The notes under the pieces were generated by a model, which saw nothing but the letters and a program-made list of their open reading frames with translations, was not told where the DNA came from and made no database searches. A stretch of 64,000 bases of DNA from Gammaproteobacteria bacterium (GTDB taxonomy: Bacteria > Pseudomonadota > Gammaproteobacteria > Steroidobacterales > Steroidobacteraceae): the NCBI GenBank assembly GCA_003137095.1, contig PLET01000055.1:42667-106666 (forward strand). Reading direction: 5' to 3'. Below, piece by piece: positions 44,950 through 54,198 of the stretch. Numbering within the stretch: the stretch's first letter is position 1; each line of letters starts with the position of its first letter. Both the position numbers and the translations under genes were made by a program.

Positions 44950-46226
44950 GCGCCGCGCGGCACGCCTGCGGCCAGACCCTCCAGCAGATTGCAGGCACGC
45001 TGCAGCGCGCCCGCGGCATCCATGCGCGCCGCGATGTCGCGGGCCCGCTGGCGCAGCGCCGGGTCGTGCAGGATCGTCCCGATGTTCTTCGCCGCACGAC
45101 CGGCCGTGAATTGCGTCCGCGGGATGCTGCGCCCGAGACCCAGCCGCGCGATCCGCCAGGCATTGTCGAATTGATCGTGGCCGCTCGGCACCACGAGTTG
45201 CGGGATGCCGGCCGCGATGGCCTGGGCGAGGGTACCGATGCCGCCGTGATAAACGAGCAGCGAGGCGCGCGGCAGCACGTCGCTGAAGGGCAGGTAGCCG
45301 AAGGCCTGGATGCCGGCGGGCAACCTGCGGGGCAACTGCTGCGGGAAATTGGTCACCAGCATGGCCCGCAGCCTGAGCCGCCGTACGGCCTCCATCGCCT
45401 CGGAAAAGTAGCGCTCCATGGTCGAGGCGGCCGAACCCGGGGTGATGATCACCGGGGGTTCTCCGGCATCGAGGAAGCGTCGGGCCTGCTCGGACATCGG
45501 CTCTGATCCGGTATCCCACAGCGGAAAGCCGACGAGATGGACGTGCGGCGGCCAATCGCGCTGCGGCGCTGCGAACCAGGCCGGGAAAAAGCCGATCACG
45601 CATTGCGGAGAGTGGATCCAGCGGTGCAGCACGCGGTGCACGGGCGGCCGTCCATGCGCTGCCCGCAGGTCGTTGAGCGGCTGCGCCAGATGGTGGTCGA
45701 TCACCGCCCAGTCGACCAGGTTGAAAAAGGCGCGCTTGAACCACATCGGCTGCGCTGACGATATGCGCAGTTGGCCGGCCATGCCCTGATCGATCAGACT
45801 GCGGATGATCGCCGGCTGGACGTGCACCGTGGCGGTGGGAATGCCCAGGATTTCCTGCGCGATGCGCGCGCCGAACGCGATGCTGGAGGCGGCGACCACC
45901 GTGCCGGGCGCCGCCAGCCGTTCGATCAGCCGATACACCGGCGCCATCGCCGGGATGATCACGCGGCGTGCCACCACGCCGAAGCCGCGGCGCGGATGCC
46001 ACAGATCCGGGTCGGCCATCGCCGACTCGGCATCCTCGATCGTGCCCACCGGCAGGAATTCCAGGCCGTGGGCGGTGATCAGCGCTTCGAACCACGGATT
46101 GGTGATGAGGGTGGCCCGGTGGCCGCGGGCGCGCAGTGCGAGGCCGAGGGCGATGAACGGATGCACGTCGCCCGCGCTGCCGAGCGTGGGCAGCAGCACG
46201 TGGAGCGAGGTGGGGCGCTCCGTCAT
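44940..46226 (-). CDS. UGT/MGT-type glycosyltransferase (GT1) of the polyene-like cluster
   Basis: A 428-residue GT-B enzyme of the family that includes sterol glucosyltransferases and rhamnosyltransferase RhlB. The N-terminal acceptor domain begins HVLLPTLGSAGDVHPFIALG. The C-terminal donor domain has VIITPGSAAS, HGGIGTLAQAIAAGIPQLVV and the HDQFDNA nucleotide-sugar site. It should glycosylate a small lipid or polyketide at a hydroxyl; the donor sugar is unknown. It is the last gene of the minus-strand operon, shares one base with the ketoreductase stop, and converges on fliK with a 10-base overlap. Standard aryl polyene clusters usually use a GT2 enzyme, so this extra transferase is notable. 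Confidence 0.85.
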   Translation of the reverse strand: MTERPTSLHVLLPTLGSAGDVHPFIALGLALRARGHRATLITNPWFEALITAHGLEFLPVGTIEDAESAMADPDLWHPRRGFGVVARRVIIPAMAPVYRLIERLAAPGTVVAASSIAFGARIAQEILGIPTATVHVQPAIIRSLIDQGMAGQLRISSAQPMWFKRAFFNLVDWAVIDHHLAQPLNDLRAAHGRPPVHRVLHRWIHSPQCVIGFFPAWFAAPQRDWPPHVHLVGFPLWDTGSEPMSEQARRFLDAGEPPVIITPGSAASTMERYFSEAMEAVRRLRLRAMLVTNFPQQLPRRLPAGIQAFGYLPFSDVLPRASLLVYHGGIGTLAQAIAAGIPQLVVPSGHDQFDNAWRIARLGLGRSIPRTQFTAGRAAKNIGTILHDPALRQRARDIAARMDAAGALQRACNLLEGLAAGVPRGAQA

Positions 46227-46972
46227 CAGGCCATGCCGCCGTTGACCGAAATGATCTGGCCGGTGATGTACGCGGCATCGTCGGAGGCCAGAAACGCGAC
46301 CAGTCCCGCCACCTCCTGCGCCGTGCCGGCGCGCTTCATGGGCACGAGCGCGGCAATCACCGCCGGGTCGAACCCGCCGCCCATGCCGGCCTCGATGATG
46401 CCGGGCGCCACGGCGTTGACGGTGATGCCGCGGCTCGCCACCTCCAGGCTCAAGGCCCTGGCGGCCGAGTTGAGCGCGCCCTTGGCGGCCGCATAATTCA
46501 CCTGGCCGCGATTGCCCATGATGGCGCTGACCGAGGAGATGTTGACGATCCGTCCCCAGCGGGTGCGGATCATGGGCATCAGCAGCGGTTGGGTCACGTG
46601 GTAGAAGCCGTGGACCGCCACGTCGATGACGCTGCGCCACCGGGCCTCGCTCATGCTCGGGAACACCACATCGTCGTGGATGCCGGCATTGTTCACGAGC
46701 ACCTGTATGGGACCCGCCTCGAGCGCCGCCTCGAGCGCCGCGCGCGCCGCCGCGCCATCGGTGACGTCGAAGCAGATCGTCTCGGCGCTGCCGCCGGCGG
46801 CGACGATATCCGCGACCACGGCGGCTGCAGCCGCGGCGCCGCGATGCGCGTGCACGTAGACGTGGTGGCCGCCCCGGCCCAGGCGCCGGCAGATGGCGGC
46901 GCCGATGCCGCCGCTGCCACCGGTGACCAAGGCTCGCCGGGCGCCGGCGCCCGCACCGCCGCCGGTGCTCAT
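46226..46972 (-). CDS. 3-oxoacyl-ACP reductase (FabG-like ketoreductase, aryl polyene type)
   Basis: A 248-residue short-chain dehydrogenase that would reduce the beta-keto group of an ACP-bound chain with NADPH. The cofactor loop is TGGSGGIGAAI. Catalytic Ser is in NISSVSA, and Tyr and Lys are in NYAAAKGAL. NNAG and the C-terminal ITGQIISVNGGMA fit FabG. The ATG at 46972 overlaps the dehydratase stop (ATGA), and the stop overlaps the start of the glycosyltransferase. Operon context points to polyene chain building rather than housekeeping fatty acid synthesis. Confidence 0.9.
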   Translation of the reverse strand: MSTGGGAGAGARRALVTGGSGGIGAAICRRLGRGGHHVYVHAHRGAAAAAAVVADIVAAGGSAETICFDVTDGAAARAALEAALEAGPIQVLVNNAGIHDDVVFPSMSEARWRSVIDVAVHGFYHVTQPLLMPMIRTRWGRIVNISSVSAIMGNRGQVNYAAAKGALNSAARALSLEVASRGITVNAVAPGIIEAGMGGGFDPAVIAALVPMKRAGTAQEVAGLVAFLASDDAAYITGQIISVNGGMA

Positions 46973-47460
46973 GGCGCGAGCCGCGCGGCGGCACCCTGCA
47001 CGATGCTGGCGCGGCCGCTGAGCAGCGGTGTGTGCGCGCCGCGCACCGTGAATTCGTACAGCACGGTGCTGCGATCCCCCGCGATGCGCGTGGCCTCGCA
47101 ATACAGGTCACCCGCCACATCGTCGAGCCGCGACACCTCGAAGCGCACGTCGCGCACGCTCGCCAGCAGGCCGCCGCGCACGCCGGGTGCGTCGGGTGCG
47201 CCGGGTGCGTCGGGTGCGCCGGCGGCGATCAGCGCACCGTGCACGGCCATGGCCTGCGCGGCGTATTCGATGCCGCAGGCGACACCGAGACGGCCGTGCG
47301 TGCGCAGCGGATGATCGGCGGCGCGGTGGCTGGCACTGCGGCAGCAGATGCGCTGCAGATCCCAATGCACCACCTCGTCGAGCAGGCACATGCGCCCCTG
47401 ATGCGGCAGGCGGCTGCTGATCCACCCGTGGTCCAGGCGAACGTCGGGGTCTAGGCGCAC
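46969..47460 (-). CDS. 3-hydroxyacyl-ACP dehydratase, ApeP-like hotdog protein
   Basis: A 163-residue hotdog-fold protein. RLPHQGRMCLLDEVV and CGIEYAAQAMAVHGAL resemble the dehydratases found in aryl polyene and xanthomonadin clusters. It should remove water from a 3-hydroxyacyl-ACP to leave a conjugated double bond. The start is GTG 47460, which overlaps the chain-length-factor stop by 10 bases; its own stop overlaps the ketoreductase start by 4 bases. An in-frame 18-base repeat adds a Gly/Ala/Pro/Asp segment in the middle. Confidence 0.8.
   Translation of the reverse strand: MRLDPDVRLDHGWISSRLPHQGRMCLLDEVVHWDLQRICCRSASHRAADHPLRTHGRLGVACGIEYAAQAMAVHGALIAAGAPDAPGAPDAPGVRGGLLASVRDVRFEVSRLDDVAGDLYCEATRIAGDRSTVLYEFTVRGAHTPLLSGRASIVQGAAARLAP
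47181..47222 (-). repeat. 18-base tandem repeat in the dehydratase gene
   Basis: Units 47181-47198 and 47199-47216 (CGCCGGGTGCGTCGGGTG on the plus strand), with a partial third. They encode repeated GAPDAP. Confidence 0.85.
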
Positions 47461-48248
47461 GGCTCGACCTCGACCAGGGTTCGCGAGCCGTCCAGATACT
47501 CGATGCTGGCCGGGCCGGCCTCGGCGCGCGCCAGACGCGAGAGCAGCGGCAGCGAGCGGGCCGCCGGAATCGACGTGCGCAGCGCCTCGAGCGACCCGTC
47601 GGCGAGACGGTCGCAGGCCGCAGCGCCGAGCCGCGCCTCGATGCGCGCCAACGAGGCGGGCGACCGCTGCGCCGTGAGCGCCAGCGCCATGCCGAAGGCG
47701 TCGGGAATGGGCCGCTTGGCGCGCAGCGGTTCGGGATAATCGGTGTCGTAGGCAACCAGCAGCAACGCCCCGCCGTCGGCGGCGATCTGTGCCAGGGCCT
47801 CGAGCAGGCCGGCGGCGAAACTCGCGTCATAGGCGCACAGCACGGTCGAGGCGCCCACGGCGCCGGTGGCGATGCTCCAGTAGCCGGCCGCGGCGTTGTG
47901 CACCGAATTGGAAAAGCGCGTGGGCGATATCTCGCGCCCGGGTGCGGCGAGTGCCGCGCACAATTCGTGGCAGTTGTTGCCGTCGCCGCCCGAGGAGGAG
48001 AACACGCAGGCCAGCGACTTCGGCTCGGCGCCGGCGCGTCCGGCCGCCTCCAGGGCGACCGCCAGCGCCAGTTTCACCACCCGGCCGGTACGGCGGCGTT
48101 CCGCGGGCGGCAGGATGGCGGGCGGCGGTAGTACGGTGGCGGCGGGCACATAGGCGGTCTCGCCGCGCAGCACGGCGCGCGCCGCGGGCCAGTCGGGCAG
48201 GCCCGGGCCGAGCACACCGATGCCCGCGACGTAGGCGCACAGGCTCAT
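47451..48248 (-). CDS. Beta-ketoacyl synthase chain-length factor
   Basis: A 265-residue protein related to the N-terminal half of ketosynthases, of the type that accompanies a true ketosynthase in aryl polyene clusters. It shows CVFSSSGGDGNNCHELC and FSNSVHNAAAGYWSIATGA, and AYDASFAAGLLEAL near the position of the ketosynthase active site. It lacks the Cys-His-His set, so it should act as a partner that sets chain length rather than as a condensing enzyme. The ATG at 48248 overlaps the ketosynthase stop by 4 bases. Confidence 0.85.
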   Translation of the reverse strand: MSLCAYVAGIGVLGPGLPDWPAARAVLRGETAYVPAATVLPPPAILPPAERRRTGRVVKLALAVALEAAGRAGAEPKSLACVFSSSGGDGNNCHELCAALAAPGREISPTRFSNSVHNAAAGYWSIATGAVGASTVLCAYDASFAAGLLEALAQIAADGGALLLVAYDTDYPEPLRAKRPIPDAFGMALALTAQRSPASLARIEARLGAAACDRLADGSLEALRTSIPAARSLPLLSRLARAEAGPASIEYLDGSRTLVEVEPCA

Positions 48249-49435
48249 GCGGCGCGGCCGAAGAGCAGACTGCAATTGGTGCCGCCAAAGCCGAAGGAAT
48301 TCGACAGCACGCGGTTCGGCGGCGTGCGCCGGTTGTCCTTGAGGTAGCCGGCGCCGAGTTCCGGATCGACGCGGGTCGCAGGCACCCCGCCCGGCATGAA
48401 GCCGTGTTGCAGGGCGAGCGCGCTGATCACGGCTTCGAGCGCGCCGGCGGCGCCGAGGGTGTGGCCGGTGGCGCCCTTGGTGGAACTGCACGGGGTGGTG
48501 CCGCCGAACAACGCGGTGACCGCGAGGCTCTCGGCGCGGTCGTTGCTCGGCGTGCCGGTGCCGTGCAGATTGATGTAATCGACGGCCTCGGGCGGCAGCG
48601 CGGCGGCGGCGAGCGCCGCCTGCATGGCGAGGCGTGCGCCCAGGCCCTGCGGATGCGGTGCCGACATGTGGTGTGCGTCGCACGATTCGCCGATGCCCAG
48701 CAGCACAACGGCGCCGCCGTCCAGGCTCGTCGGACAGCGCTCCAGCCAGGCAAATGCCGCCGCCTCGCCGATGGAGATGCCGTCGCGAGCCACATCGAAC
48801 GGCCGGCAGGGGCCCGGGGAGCAGAGCTGCAGGGAATGAAATCCGTACAAGGTGGTCAGGCAAAGGGAGTCGACGCCACCTACCAGCGCGGCATCGATGA
48901 GTCCGGCCTCGAGCATGCGGCGTGCGCTGGCGAACACCTTGGCGCTGGACGCACAGGCGCAGGACACCACCACGGCAGGCCCGCACAAGTCCAGACGCCG
49001 GCGCACGAAGTCGGCCACGGAAAAGGTGTTGTGGGCGGCGGCATATTGAAAATCATCGGGCAGCGGGCCGCCGGCCACGCGCCGCCGATAGGCGATCTCG
49101 GTCTCGAGGATGCCGGCGGTGCTGGTGCCGATGAACACGCCGACGCGCCGGGGTCCGTACGCGGCGGCGGCGGCACGCACCGCGTCCGCAAAGCCATCCT
49201 GCGACAAACCGAGCTCGGCGAGGCGGTTGTTGCGGCAGTCGTATGCCCGCAATGCCGCCGGAATCCTCACGGCATCGACGCCCGGCACCTCGCCCACGTG
49301 AGTGTGCAGGTCCACGGTCTCGAAGCGGCAGGGCGCCAGGCCGCTGCGCTGCTGCTGCAAAGCCTCGAGGATCTGCGCCAGGCCCCGCCCGATGCAGCTG
49401 ACCGCGGTGAAATGTTTGAGCAGCACGGGTTTCAC
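48245..49435 (-). CDS. Beta-ketoacyl-ACP synthase (ketosynthase, aryl polyene type)
   Basis: A 396-residue condensing enzyme of the FabF/FabB fold. Active-site Cys lies in VSCACASSAK, one His in NLHGTGTPSND and the other in STKGATGHTLGAAGALE. The C-terminal SNSFGFGGTNCSLLFG is typical. It should extend the ACP-bound chain by two carbons from malonyl-ACP, pairing with the chain-length factor encoded next. It starts at GTG 49435 by 4-base overlap with the deacetylase stop. Only one full ketosynthase is present, whereas larger aryl polyene clusters carry two or three. Confidence 0.9.
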   Translation of the reverse strand: MKPVLLKHFTAVSCIGRGLAQILEALQQQRSGLAPCRFETVDLHTHVGEVPGVDAVRIPAALRAYDCRNNRLAELGLSQDGFADAVRAAAAAYGPRRVGVFIGTSTAGILETEIAYRRRVAGGPLPDDFQYAAAHNTFSVADFVRRRLDLCGPAVVVSCACASSAKVFASARRMLEAGLIDAALVGGVDSLCLTTLYGFHSLQLCSPGPCRPFDVARDGISIGEAAAFAWLERCPTSLDGGAVVLLGIGESCDAHHMSAPHPQGLGARLAMQAALAAAALPPEAVDYINLHGTGTPSNDRAESLAVTALFGGTTPCSSTKGATGHTLGAAGALEAVISALALQHGFMPGGVPATRVDPELGAGYLKDNRRTPPNRVLSNSFGFGGTNCSLLFGRAA

Positions 49436-50232
49436 GCGCCCGCCGCCTGGCGCAGGGTGACGGGCGTGAGGCCCGCGGCATCCACGGCGCCGAGCAGCCG
49501 CGGCAGCACGTCGAGAATCACGGCCTCGCCGCCGCGGTTGCGCGCCGCGTTGCCGTCGTGAAGCAGCAGGATGTCGCCGCCGCGCAGCGGCCGCACCAGC
49601 CGGCCGAACACCGCATCGGCGTCGCCGCTGACGGTGTCGAAGCCGCGCCGTGTCCAGCTGGCGAGATGCAATTGCAGCCGCCCCAGCACCGGTTCGAGAA
49701 AGGGGTTGCGCAGCCCGGCGGGCGCGCGGAAGAAACCCGGCCGGGTGCCGGTGATCTCGGCAATGCTGTCCTGCGCGGCACAGATCTCGGCGGCGATCGC
49801 GGCCGGTCCGAGCAGCGAGAAGTAGCGCAGATGACGCTGGCTGTGGTTCTCGATGGAGTGGCCGCGCGCGATGATCTCGCGGGCGAGGGTCGCATGCCGC
49901 CGGACGCGCTCGCCGATGCAGAAGAAGGTGGCCCGCGCGCGGTGCCGCTCGAGCACCGCCAGCACGCGCGGCGTCACCTGCGCGTCCGGACCGTCGTCGA
50001 TGGTGATGGCCACGCCGCCCTGCGCCGCGCTCGCCGCCGGCAGCCGCGTCCAGTTCGGGCCGAGCAGACGGCTGCGCGGCCACAGCCCGGCGGCGGCGAG
50101 CAGCAGGTGATCGGCCAGTACGGCGGACAAGGCCCAGGGCCAGATCCGCGGGCGCGCGATGAGCGCCGCGGCCGCCGCCAGATGCAGGGCGACCGATGCA
50201 GATATGAGCGGGGCGTGCGCCATGGGCCTCAT
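49432..50232 (-). CDS. Polysaccharide deacetylase (NodB-type) with N-terminal membrane anchor
   Basis: A 266-residue protein. Two hydrophobic segments (about 8-26 and 31-51) anchor it to the inner membrane. The NodB domain follows with TIDDGPD (catalytic Asp and metal Asp), HSQRH (HSxxH metal ligands), FFRAPAG and DILLLHDG. It should remove an acetyl or similar group from an amino sugar or ester at the outer face of the membrane. It overlaps the ketosynthase start by 4 bases and follows the MMPL gene by 19 bases. Its place inside a polyene-type operon suggests it trims a glycosylated product; this is inference. Starts at 50232 or 50223 are equally possible. Confidence 0.85.
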   Translation of the reverse strand: MRPMAHAPLISASVALHLAAAAALIARPRIWPWALSAVLADHLLLAAAGLWPRSRLLGPNWTRLPAASAAQGGVAITIDDGPDAQVTPRVLAVLERHRARATFFCIGERVRRHATLAREIIARGHSIENHSQRHLRYFSLLGPAAIAAEICAAQDSIAEITGTRPGFFRAPAGLRNPFLEPVLGRLQLHLASWTRRGFDTVSGDADAVFGRLVRPLRGGDILLLHDGNAARNRGGEAVILDVLPRLLGAVDAAGLTPVTLRQAAGA

Positions 50233-50251
50233 GCTTTTAGTATGACCGAAT

Positions 50252-52642
50252 TCACCCGGCTACTGGCGCAACCCGCCGCGCGGGCCGCCACAGCAGCGCC
50301 GCAAACAGCAGCGCGAGAAAGGCACCGGGCGCCACCGTCTCGCCGAGCGCGGACAGCACCGGCACCCGCGAGAACGCCAGCACGCCGAAGCCGATCACCG
50401 TGGCGGCGTTCGCGATCAGCAGCGAGGCGAGGGTGAGCGGCAGGGCATCGCCTTCGCCCTCGTCCGTGCGCCGATCGAAGAACAGCGCGTAGTTCGAGCC
50501 GACCGCGACGATCAGCAGCATGCCGATCAGGTGCAAAATCGTCAGCTGGCGGCCCGTCAGCGCGAGCGCGGCCGCCACCGTCAGCACCGCCAGCACCAGC
50601 GGCGCGAGCACCTTAAGCACCCGCGACGGTGAACGCAGCGCGATCAGCAGCAACACCACGATGGCCGCGAATCCGGCCAACGACAGCCGGGTGGCCTCGG
50701 CCAGATAGCCTGCGTACAGCGCGTCGGATTCACCCTTCAGATTCAGGATGGCGGCCCCGCCGGCAGCGGCGGCGTCGAGCGCACGCCGTACGCGCGCCAT
50801 GTCCGGGGGGACGGCGCCGGCCGCATGCAGCGGCAGCAGAGCGTCCCAGCGGTTCGGCTGTTGCAACACCAGCGCGCCGAAGCCGGCGGCCAGCGAGGTG
50901 CCTTGCAGATCGCGTGCAGTCAACAGGGGTGCGTGGCGCGCCGCCTCGACGTCGGCGAGAAAGGGCGCCAGCAATCCGTCGCGCAGCGGCAGCGAGGCGG
51001 TGGCGAGCGCCAGGCGCGCGCGCAGCTCGGCCGGCGGCGGCAGGCTCGCGCGCCTAGCCTCCTGCGCCGCGAGGCTGGGCAGGTAATTCGCCGGACTGTC
51101 GAAGCCACCGATCACCCCGGCATCGAGCAGGCGTGACAGCGCTGCGCCGGCGCGCTCCGCTCCCTGGAGCGCACCTTCCAGATCCGCCGCGGTCACGACC
51201 ACCAGATCGCTCACGTCGGCGGTGCCCAATTCGGCGCGCAATTCGCCGTCGAATGCCTGCTCGGCGGCCGGCACCGGACTCAAGGCCGACAGGTCGCGGT
51301 TCCAGAGGGTGGCACGATGCTCGATGAGCACGCCGGCGGCGCCCGCCAGCACCAGCGTGGCGGCGAGCGGACCGAAGGTTGCCGATCGCGCCAGCCGGGC
51401 GGCGGCGGCACCGAGTCGCGCCGCATCGCGCACGACGAAGCCGCGCGGCAGCAGTTCCGGCAGCACGAAGCGGGTGACCAGGGCGGCCGTGACCAATCCG
51501 GTGATGGAGTACAGACCGAGCTGTGCCAGACCGGGAAATCCCGACGGCAGCAAGGAGGCGAAGCCGCATACCGAGGTCAGCACGCCGAGCCGGATGGTCG
51601 GCCACAGCAGCCGGCGCCAGGCCGCGGTGCCGTCCGGGTCCGCACCGCGCGCGCCGCGGATCCGGGACTGAATGAACAAGTAGATGGAATAATCGACCGA
51701 CTCGCCGATCAGGGTGATGCCGAAACCCAGCGTGATGCCGTGCACGGCGCCGAAGCACAGGGCGACGGCGGCGATGCCGGTGAGCGCACCGGATACCACC
51801 GGCAGCAGCCCGAGCAGCAGCGCCGGCACGGAACGGTACACCGCCAGCAGCAACAGCACGATGAGAGCGCTGCTCTGCAGCGACAGGCGCAGCGCCTCGC
51901 CCTTGATGGTGGCGCGCGCTGCCACGGCGAACACCCCGGGGCCGCTCATTCGCAGGCGCAGGCCCGCCGACGCGCCCGGCTGCCCGTCGACGGCCGCGGC
52001 GAAGGCCCGTCGGACCGCGGCGAGCGCCTGTTCCTGGCCGTCGGTGTCCGAGCCCGCGGCACGGGTCTGCGCCAACAGCAGCGCGCGGCTGCCGTCGGGG
52101 GACACCCAGACCCCGTCCGCCGTGCGCGGCCCCGGCGTGCGCTCAAGCTGCCCGATGATCTCGAGCATCTCGCCGGTGGGGTCGCGCGGCAGCAGCGACT
52201 TCATCAGCAATCCGGCGGGGGAGGACAAATCCTCGAGCGTCGCGCCGATGGCCCGTCCGAGACCGGCGGCGGTGAAGCGCTCCGCGTCCACCGCCGCGCT
52301 CAGCAGGTAGCGGTGGCGGAACAGGAACTCGCGATCATTCGCCGCGGCGGCCGGATCGCCGTCGTTGACCGCCGTGAATCGGGCGTCGACGCGCAGACGC
52401 CCGGCGGTCGCCCGCGCCGCGGCTGCGCGCGCCGCGGCGTCGCCGCCCTCGACCGCCATCAGTATCAGTCTCGAGGCCGGTCCCTCGCGCAGCTGGTCGA
52501 CCAGCAGGCGCTGCATGGCGGTCGGCGAGTTCGGCAGAAACGCGGACAGATCGGCCATGTAGTGGGCGCGCGCCGCGATGAGGATGGTGAGGGCGAGCAG
52601 CCCCAGCCACAGTGTGACGCCGAGCGCGCCGCGCCGGCTCAT
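50252..52642 (-). CDS. MMPL/RND-family lipid exporter of the polyene-like cluster
   Basis: A 796-residue inner-membrane transporter in two repeats. Each has one N-terminal helix, a large periplasmic domain and a bundle of about five helices, for example around residues 255-390 and again in the last 170 residues. LIGESVDYSIYLFIQSR and the second-half VAVGSNYALFFDRRTDEGEG give the acidic residues of the proton pathway. Members of this subfamily sit with a LolA-like gene in aryl polyene clusters and are thought to move the lipid product across the inner membrane. It overlaps the LolA-like gene by 4 bases. Confidence 0.87.
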   Translation of the reverse strand: MSRRGALGVTLWLGLLALTILIAARAHYMADLSAFLPNSPTAMQRLLVDQLREGPASRLILMAVEGGDAAARAAAARATAGRLRVDARFTAVNDGDPAAAANDREFLFRHRYLLSAAVDAERFTAAGLGRAIGATLEDLSSPAGLLMKSLLPRDPTGEMLEIIGQLERTPGPRTADGVWVSPDGSRALLLAQTRAAGSDTDGQEQALAAVRRAFAAAVDGQPGASAGLRLRMSGPGVFAVAARATIKGEALRLSLQSSALIVLLLLAVYRSVPALLLGLLPVVSGALTGIAAVALCFGAVHGITLGFGITLIGESVDYSIYLFIQSRIRGARGADPDGTAAWRRLLWPTIRLGVLTSVCGFASLLPSGFPGLAQLGLYSITGLVTAALVTRFVLPELLPRGFVVRDAARLGAAAARLARSATFGPLAATLVLAGAAGVLIEHRATLWNRDLSALSPVPAAEQAFDGELRAELGTADVSDLVVVTAADLEGALQGAERAGAALSRLLDAGVIGGFDSPANYLPSLAAQEARRASLPPPAELRARLALATASLPLRDGLLAPFLADVEAARHAPLLTARDLQGTSLAAGFGALVLQQPNRWDALLPLHAAGAVPPDMARVRRALDAAAAGGAAILNLKGESDALYAGYLAEATRLSLAGFAAIVVLLLIALRSPSRVLKVLAPLVLAVLTVAAALALTGRQLTILHLIGMLLIVAVGSNYALFFDRRTDEGEGDALPLTLASLLIANAATVIGFGVLAFSRVPVLSALGETVAPGAFLALLFAALLWRPARRVAPVAG

Positions 52643-53280
52643 GGGGATCCGTGCGGCCGGATGGTCATGAGCGAGTGATCGCCGTCGGGCTGGCGGAAGT
52701 CGACGGTGCGCAGCCCGGCCCCCGCACCGTCGATGCGGATGCCCGCGACGGTCTTTGCCAGGGCCGCGTCCAGGGGTTCGAGCAGCAGGGACCAGCGCTG
52801 CGGATCACCGCGGAATTCGACACGGAACACGCGCTCGAGCGCGGTCCGGTCGCCGGCCAGCGTGGCGCGGATGCTCGCGACGACGGGCAGAATTTGCGGA
52901 TAGCTGCGCAGGTCGATGACCTGGCTGCGACCGCCGCGGCGCAGGGTGAGCACGTCGCCGGCGAGCAGCAGGGTCTCCGGGCGCGGCTGCAGCGTGCGCT
53001 TCTCCAGGTGATCGGGCGCGTCGTACACCAGCTCGCCCCAGGACTCCAGCGGCCGCTTGAGCATGCCGAGAAACTGCTGCTCGACGAAACTCGCCTCGGC
53101 GTGCCGGCGCGCGGCGAGGAGACCCATCACCGCGCCGAACTCGTCGGCGGCGGGCGTGGCGGGCACGGCGGGCACGGCGGGCGTGGTGGGCACGTTGGGC
53201 GTGGCGCACACGGCGGGCGTGGCGCACACGGCGGCGGCGCACTGCAGGGTCAGCAGGACGGCGAGGCCGCGCCGCATCAT
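52639..53280 (-). CDS. LolA-like periplasmic lipid carrier
   Basis: A 213-residue secreted protein of the LolA/LolB fold. The Sec signal is MMRRGLAVLLTLQCAAAVCA or thereabouts. Next comes a Pro/Ala/Val/Thr repeat segment (about 20-45), then the carrier core with RHAEASFVEQQFLGMLKRPL and VYDAPDHLEKRTLQP. In aryl polyene clusters such a protein is proposed to ferry the product to the outer membrane together with the MMPL pump. An 18-base in-frame duplication lies at the probable cleavage region. It overlaps the acyltransferase stop and MMPL start by 4 bases on each side. Confidence 0.8.
   Translation of the reverse strand: MMRRGLAVLLTLQCAAAVCATPAVCATPNVPTTPAVPAVPATPAADEFGAVMGLLAARRHAEASFVEQQFLGMLKRPLESWGELVYDAPDHLEKRTLQPRPETLLLAGDVLTLRRGGRSQVIDLRSYPQILPVVASIRATLAGDRTALERVFRVEFRGDPQRWSLLLEPLDAALAKTVAGIRIDGAGAGLRTVDFRQPDGDHSLMTIRPHGSP
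53197..53232 (-). repeat. 18-base tandem repeat at the LolA-like signal peptide end
   Basis: Two perfect units, 53197-53214 and 53215-53232, GGGCGTGGCGCACACGGC on the plus strand. They encode two copies of a VCATPA-type segment. Shorter GTG/ACG-varied units continue to about 53150. Confidence 0.85.
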
Positions 53281-54191
53281 CGGCCGCCGGGCTCGCGCCA
53301 GAAGTCGAAAAAATTGAACCAGTTGTACGGATCGCTGCGGCAGTGGCGCTCGAGCAGCAGCGCGTAATGCGCGATCGCCTCGCGTACCGCGGCGTCGCGA
53401 TCGCGCGGCGCAACGCCCGAGAAATCCGCAAGCGGAGCGAACACCACCTGATAGCGGTTGCCGCCGCGGTACAGGCCGACCATGAAAATCACCGGACGGC
53501 GCAGGATGGCCGCCAGGCGCAGCGGTCCGGTCGGCAGATGCGCGGTGGCGCCGAGCACGTTGACCGGCTGCAGGGGCTCATCGCCCAGGGTGCGATCGCC
53601 GAGCATGCCGACGCAGCAGCCGGCGTCGAGGCGTTCGGAGATCTTGAGCATGGCGTCCATGTGCCCCAGGGGGATGATGCCGCTGACCGCCGCCGGGTTG
53701 ACGGCCGCGAGCATGGAATTGAACATGCGCGCGTTCTCCTCGTACATGGCCATCACGATCTGCAGTCCGGCCGCGCGCCGGCCGACGCTGCGCAGCACTT
53801 CGAAGCTGCCGAGGTGCGCGCCCAGGAGGAATGCGCCGCGGCCGCCGCTCACCACCGTGCGCATCAGCTCCGCGCCCTCGACGCGCACGTCGAACAGATC
53901 GTCGCGATGGTTGGCGAGATAGAGGCGATCGTGGATGGTGGTCGCGAAGGTGAGGATCTGGCGGAAGCGGTCGACCGCCGTCGGCGGCCGGCCGAGTGCG
54001 AGGCGCAGATAACGGCGCGAATGACGCCGCGCCCGCGGCGCGAACAGGAAGAAATACAGCGCGATGCAATAGACGAACGGGCGGCTGAAGGTGCGGCCGA
54101 ACTTCAGCGAGCAGAACGTCATCCCGCGCAGCAGGGTGAGGTTGCCGCGCTCGCGGTTCGTGGTCCACTCGGCGGCGGTGCCGGATCGCAT
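53277..54191 (-). CDS. LpxL/HtrB-family acyltransferase
   Basis: A 304-residue membrane-associated acyltransferase related to the lipid A late acyltransferases. The N-terminal membrane segment contains RPFVYCIALYFFLFAP. The catalytic HxxxxE is seen in GAHLGSFEVL, and GIIPLGHMDAMLKISE and MLGDRTLGDE follow. In polyene clusters an enzyme of this family attaches the chain to a lipid or glycan headgroup. I use the ATG at 54191, 7 bases after the preceding stop; the frame continues to 54227. Confidence 0.85.
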   Translation of the reverse strand: MRSGTAAEWTTNRERGNLTLLRGMTFCSLKFGRTFSRPFVYCIALYFFLFAPRARRHSRRYLRLALGRPPTAVDRFRQILTFATTIHDRLYLANHRDDLFDVRVEGAELMRTVVSGGRGAFLLGAHLGSFEVLRSVGRRAAGLQIVMAMYEENARMFNSMLAAVNPAAVSGIIPLGHMDAMLKISERLDAGCCVGMLGDRTLGDEPLQPVNVLGATAHLPTGPLRLAAILRRPVIFMVGLYRGGNRYQVVFAPLADFSGVAPRDRDAAVREAIAHYALLLERHCRSDPYNWFNFFDFWREPGGR

Positions 54192-54198
54192 CAGGAGC

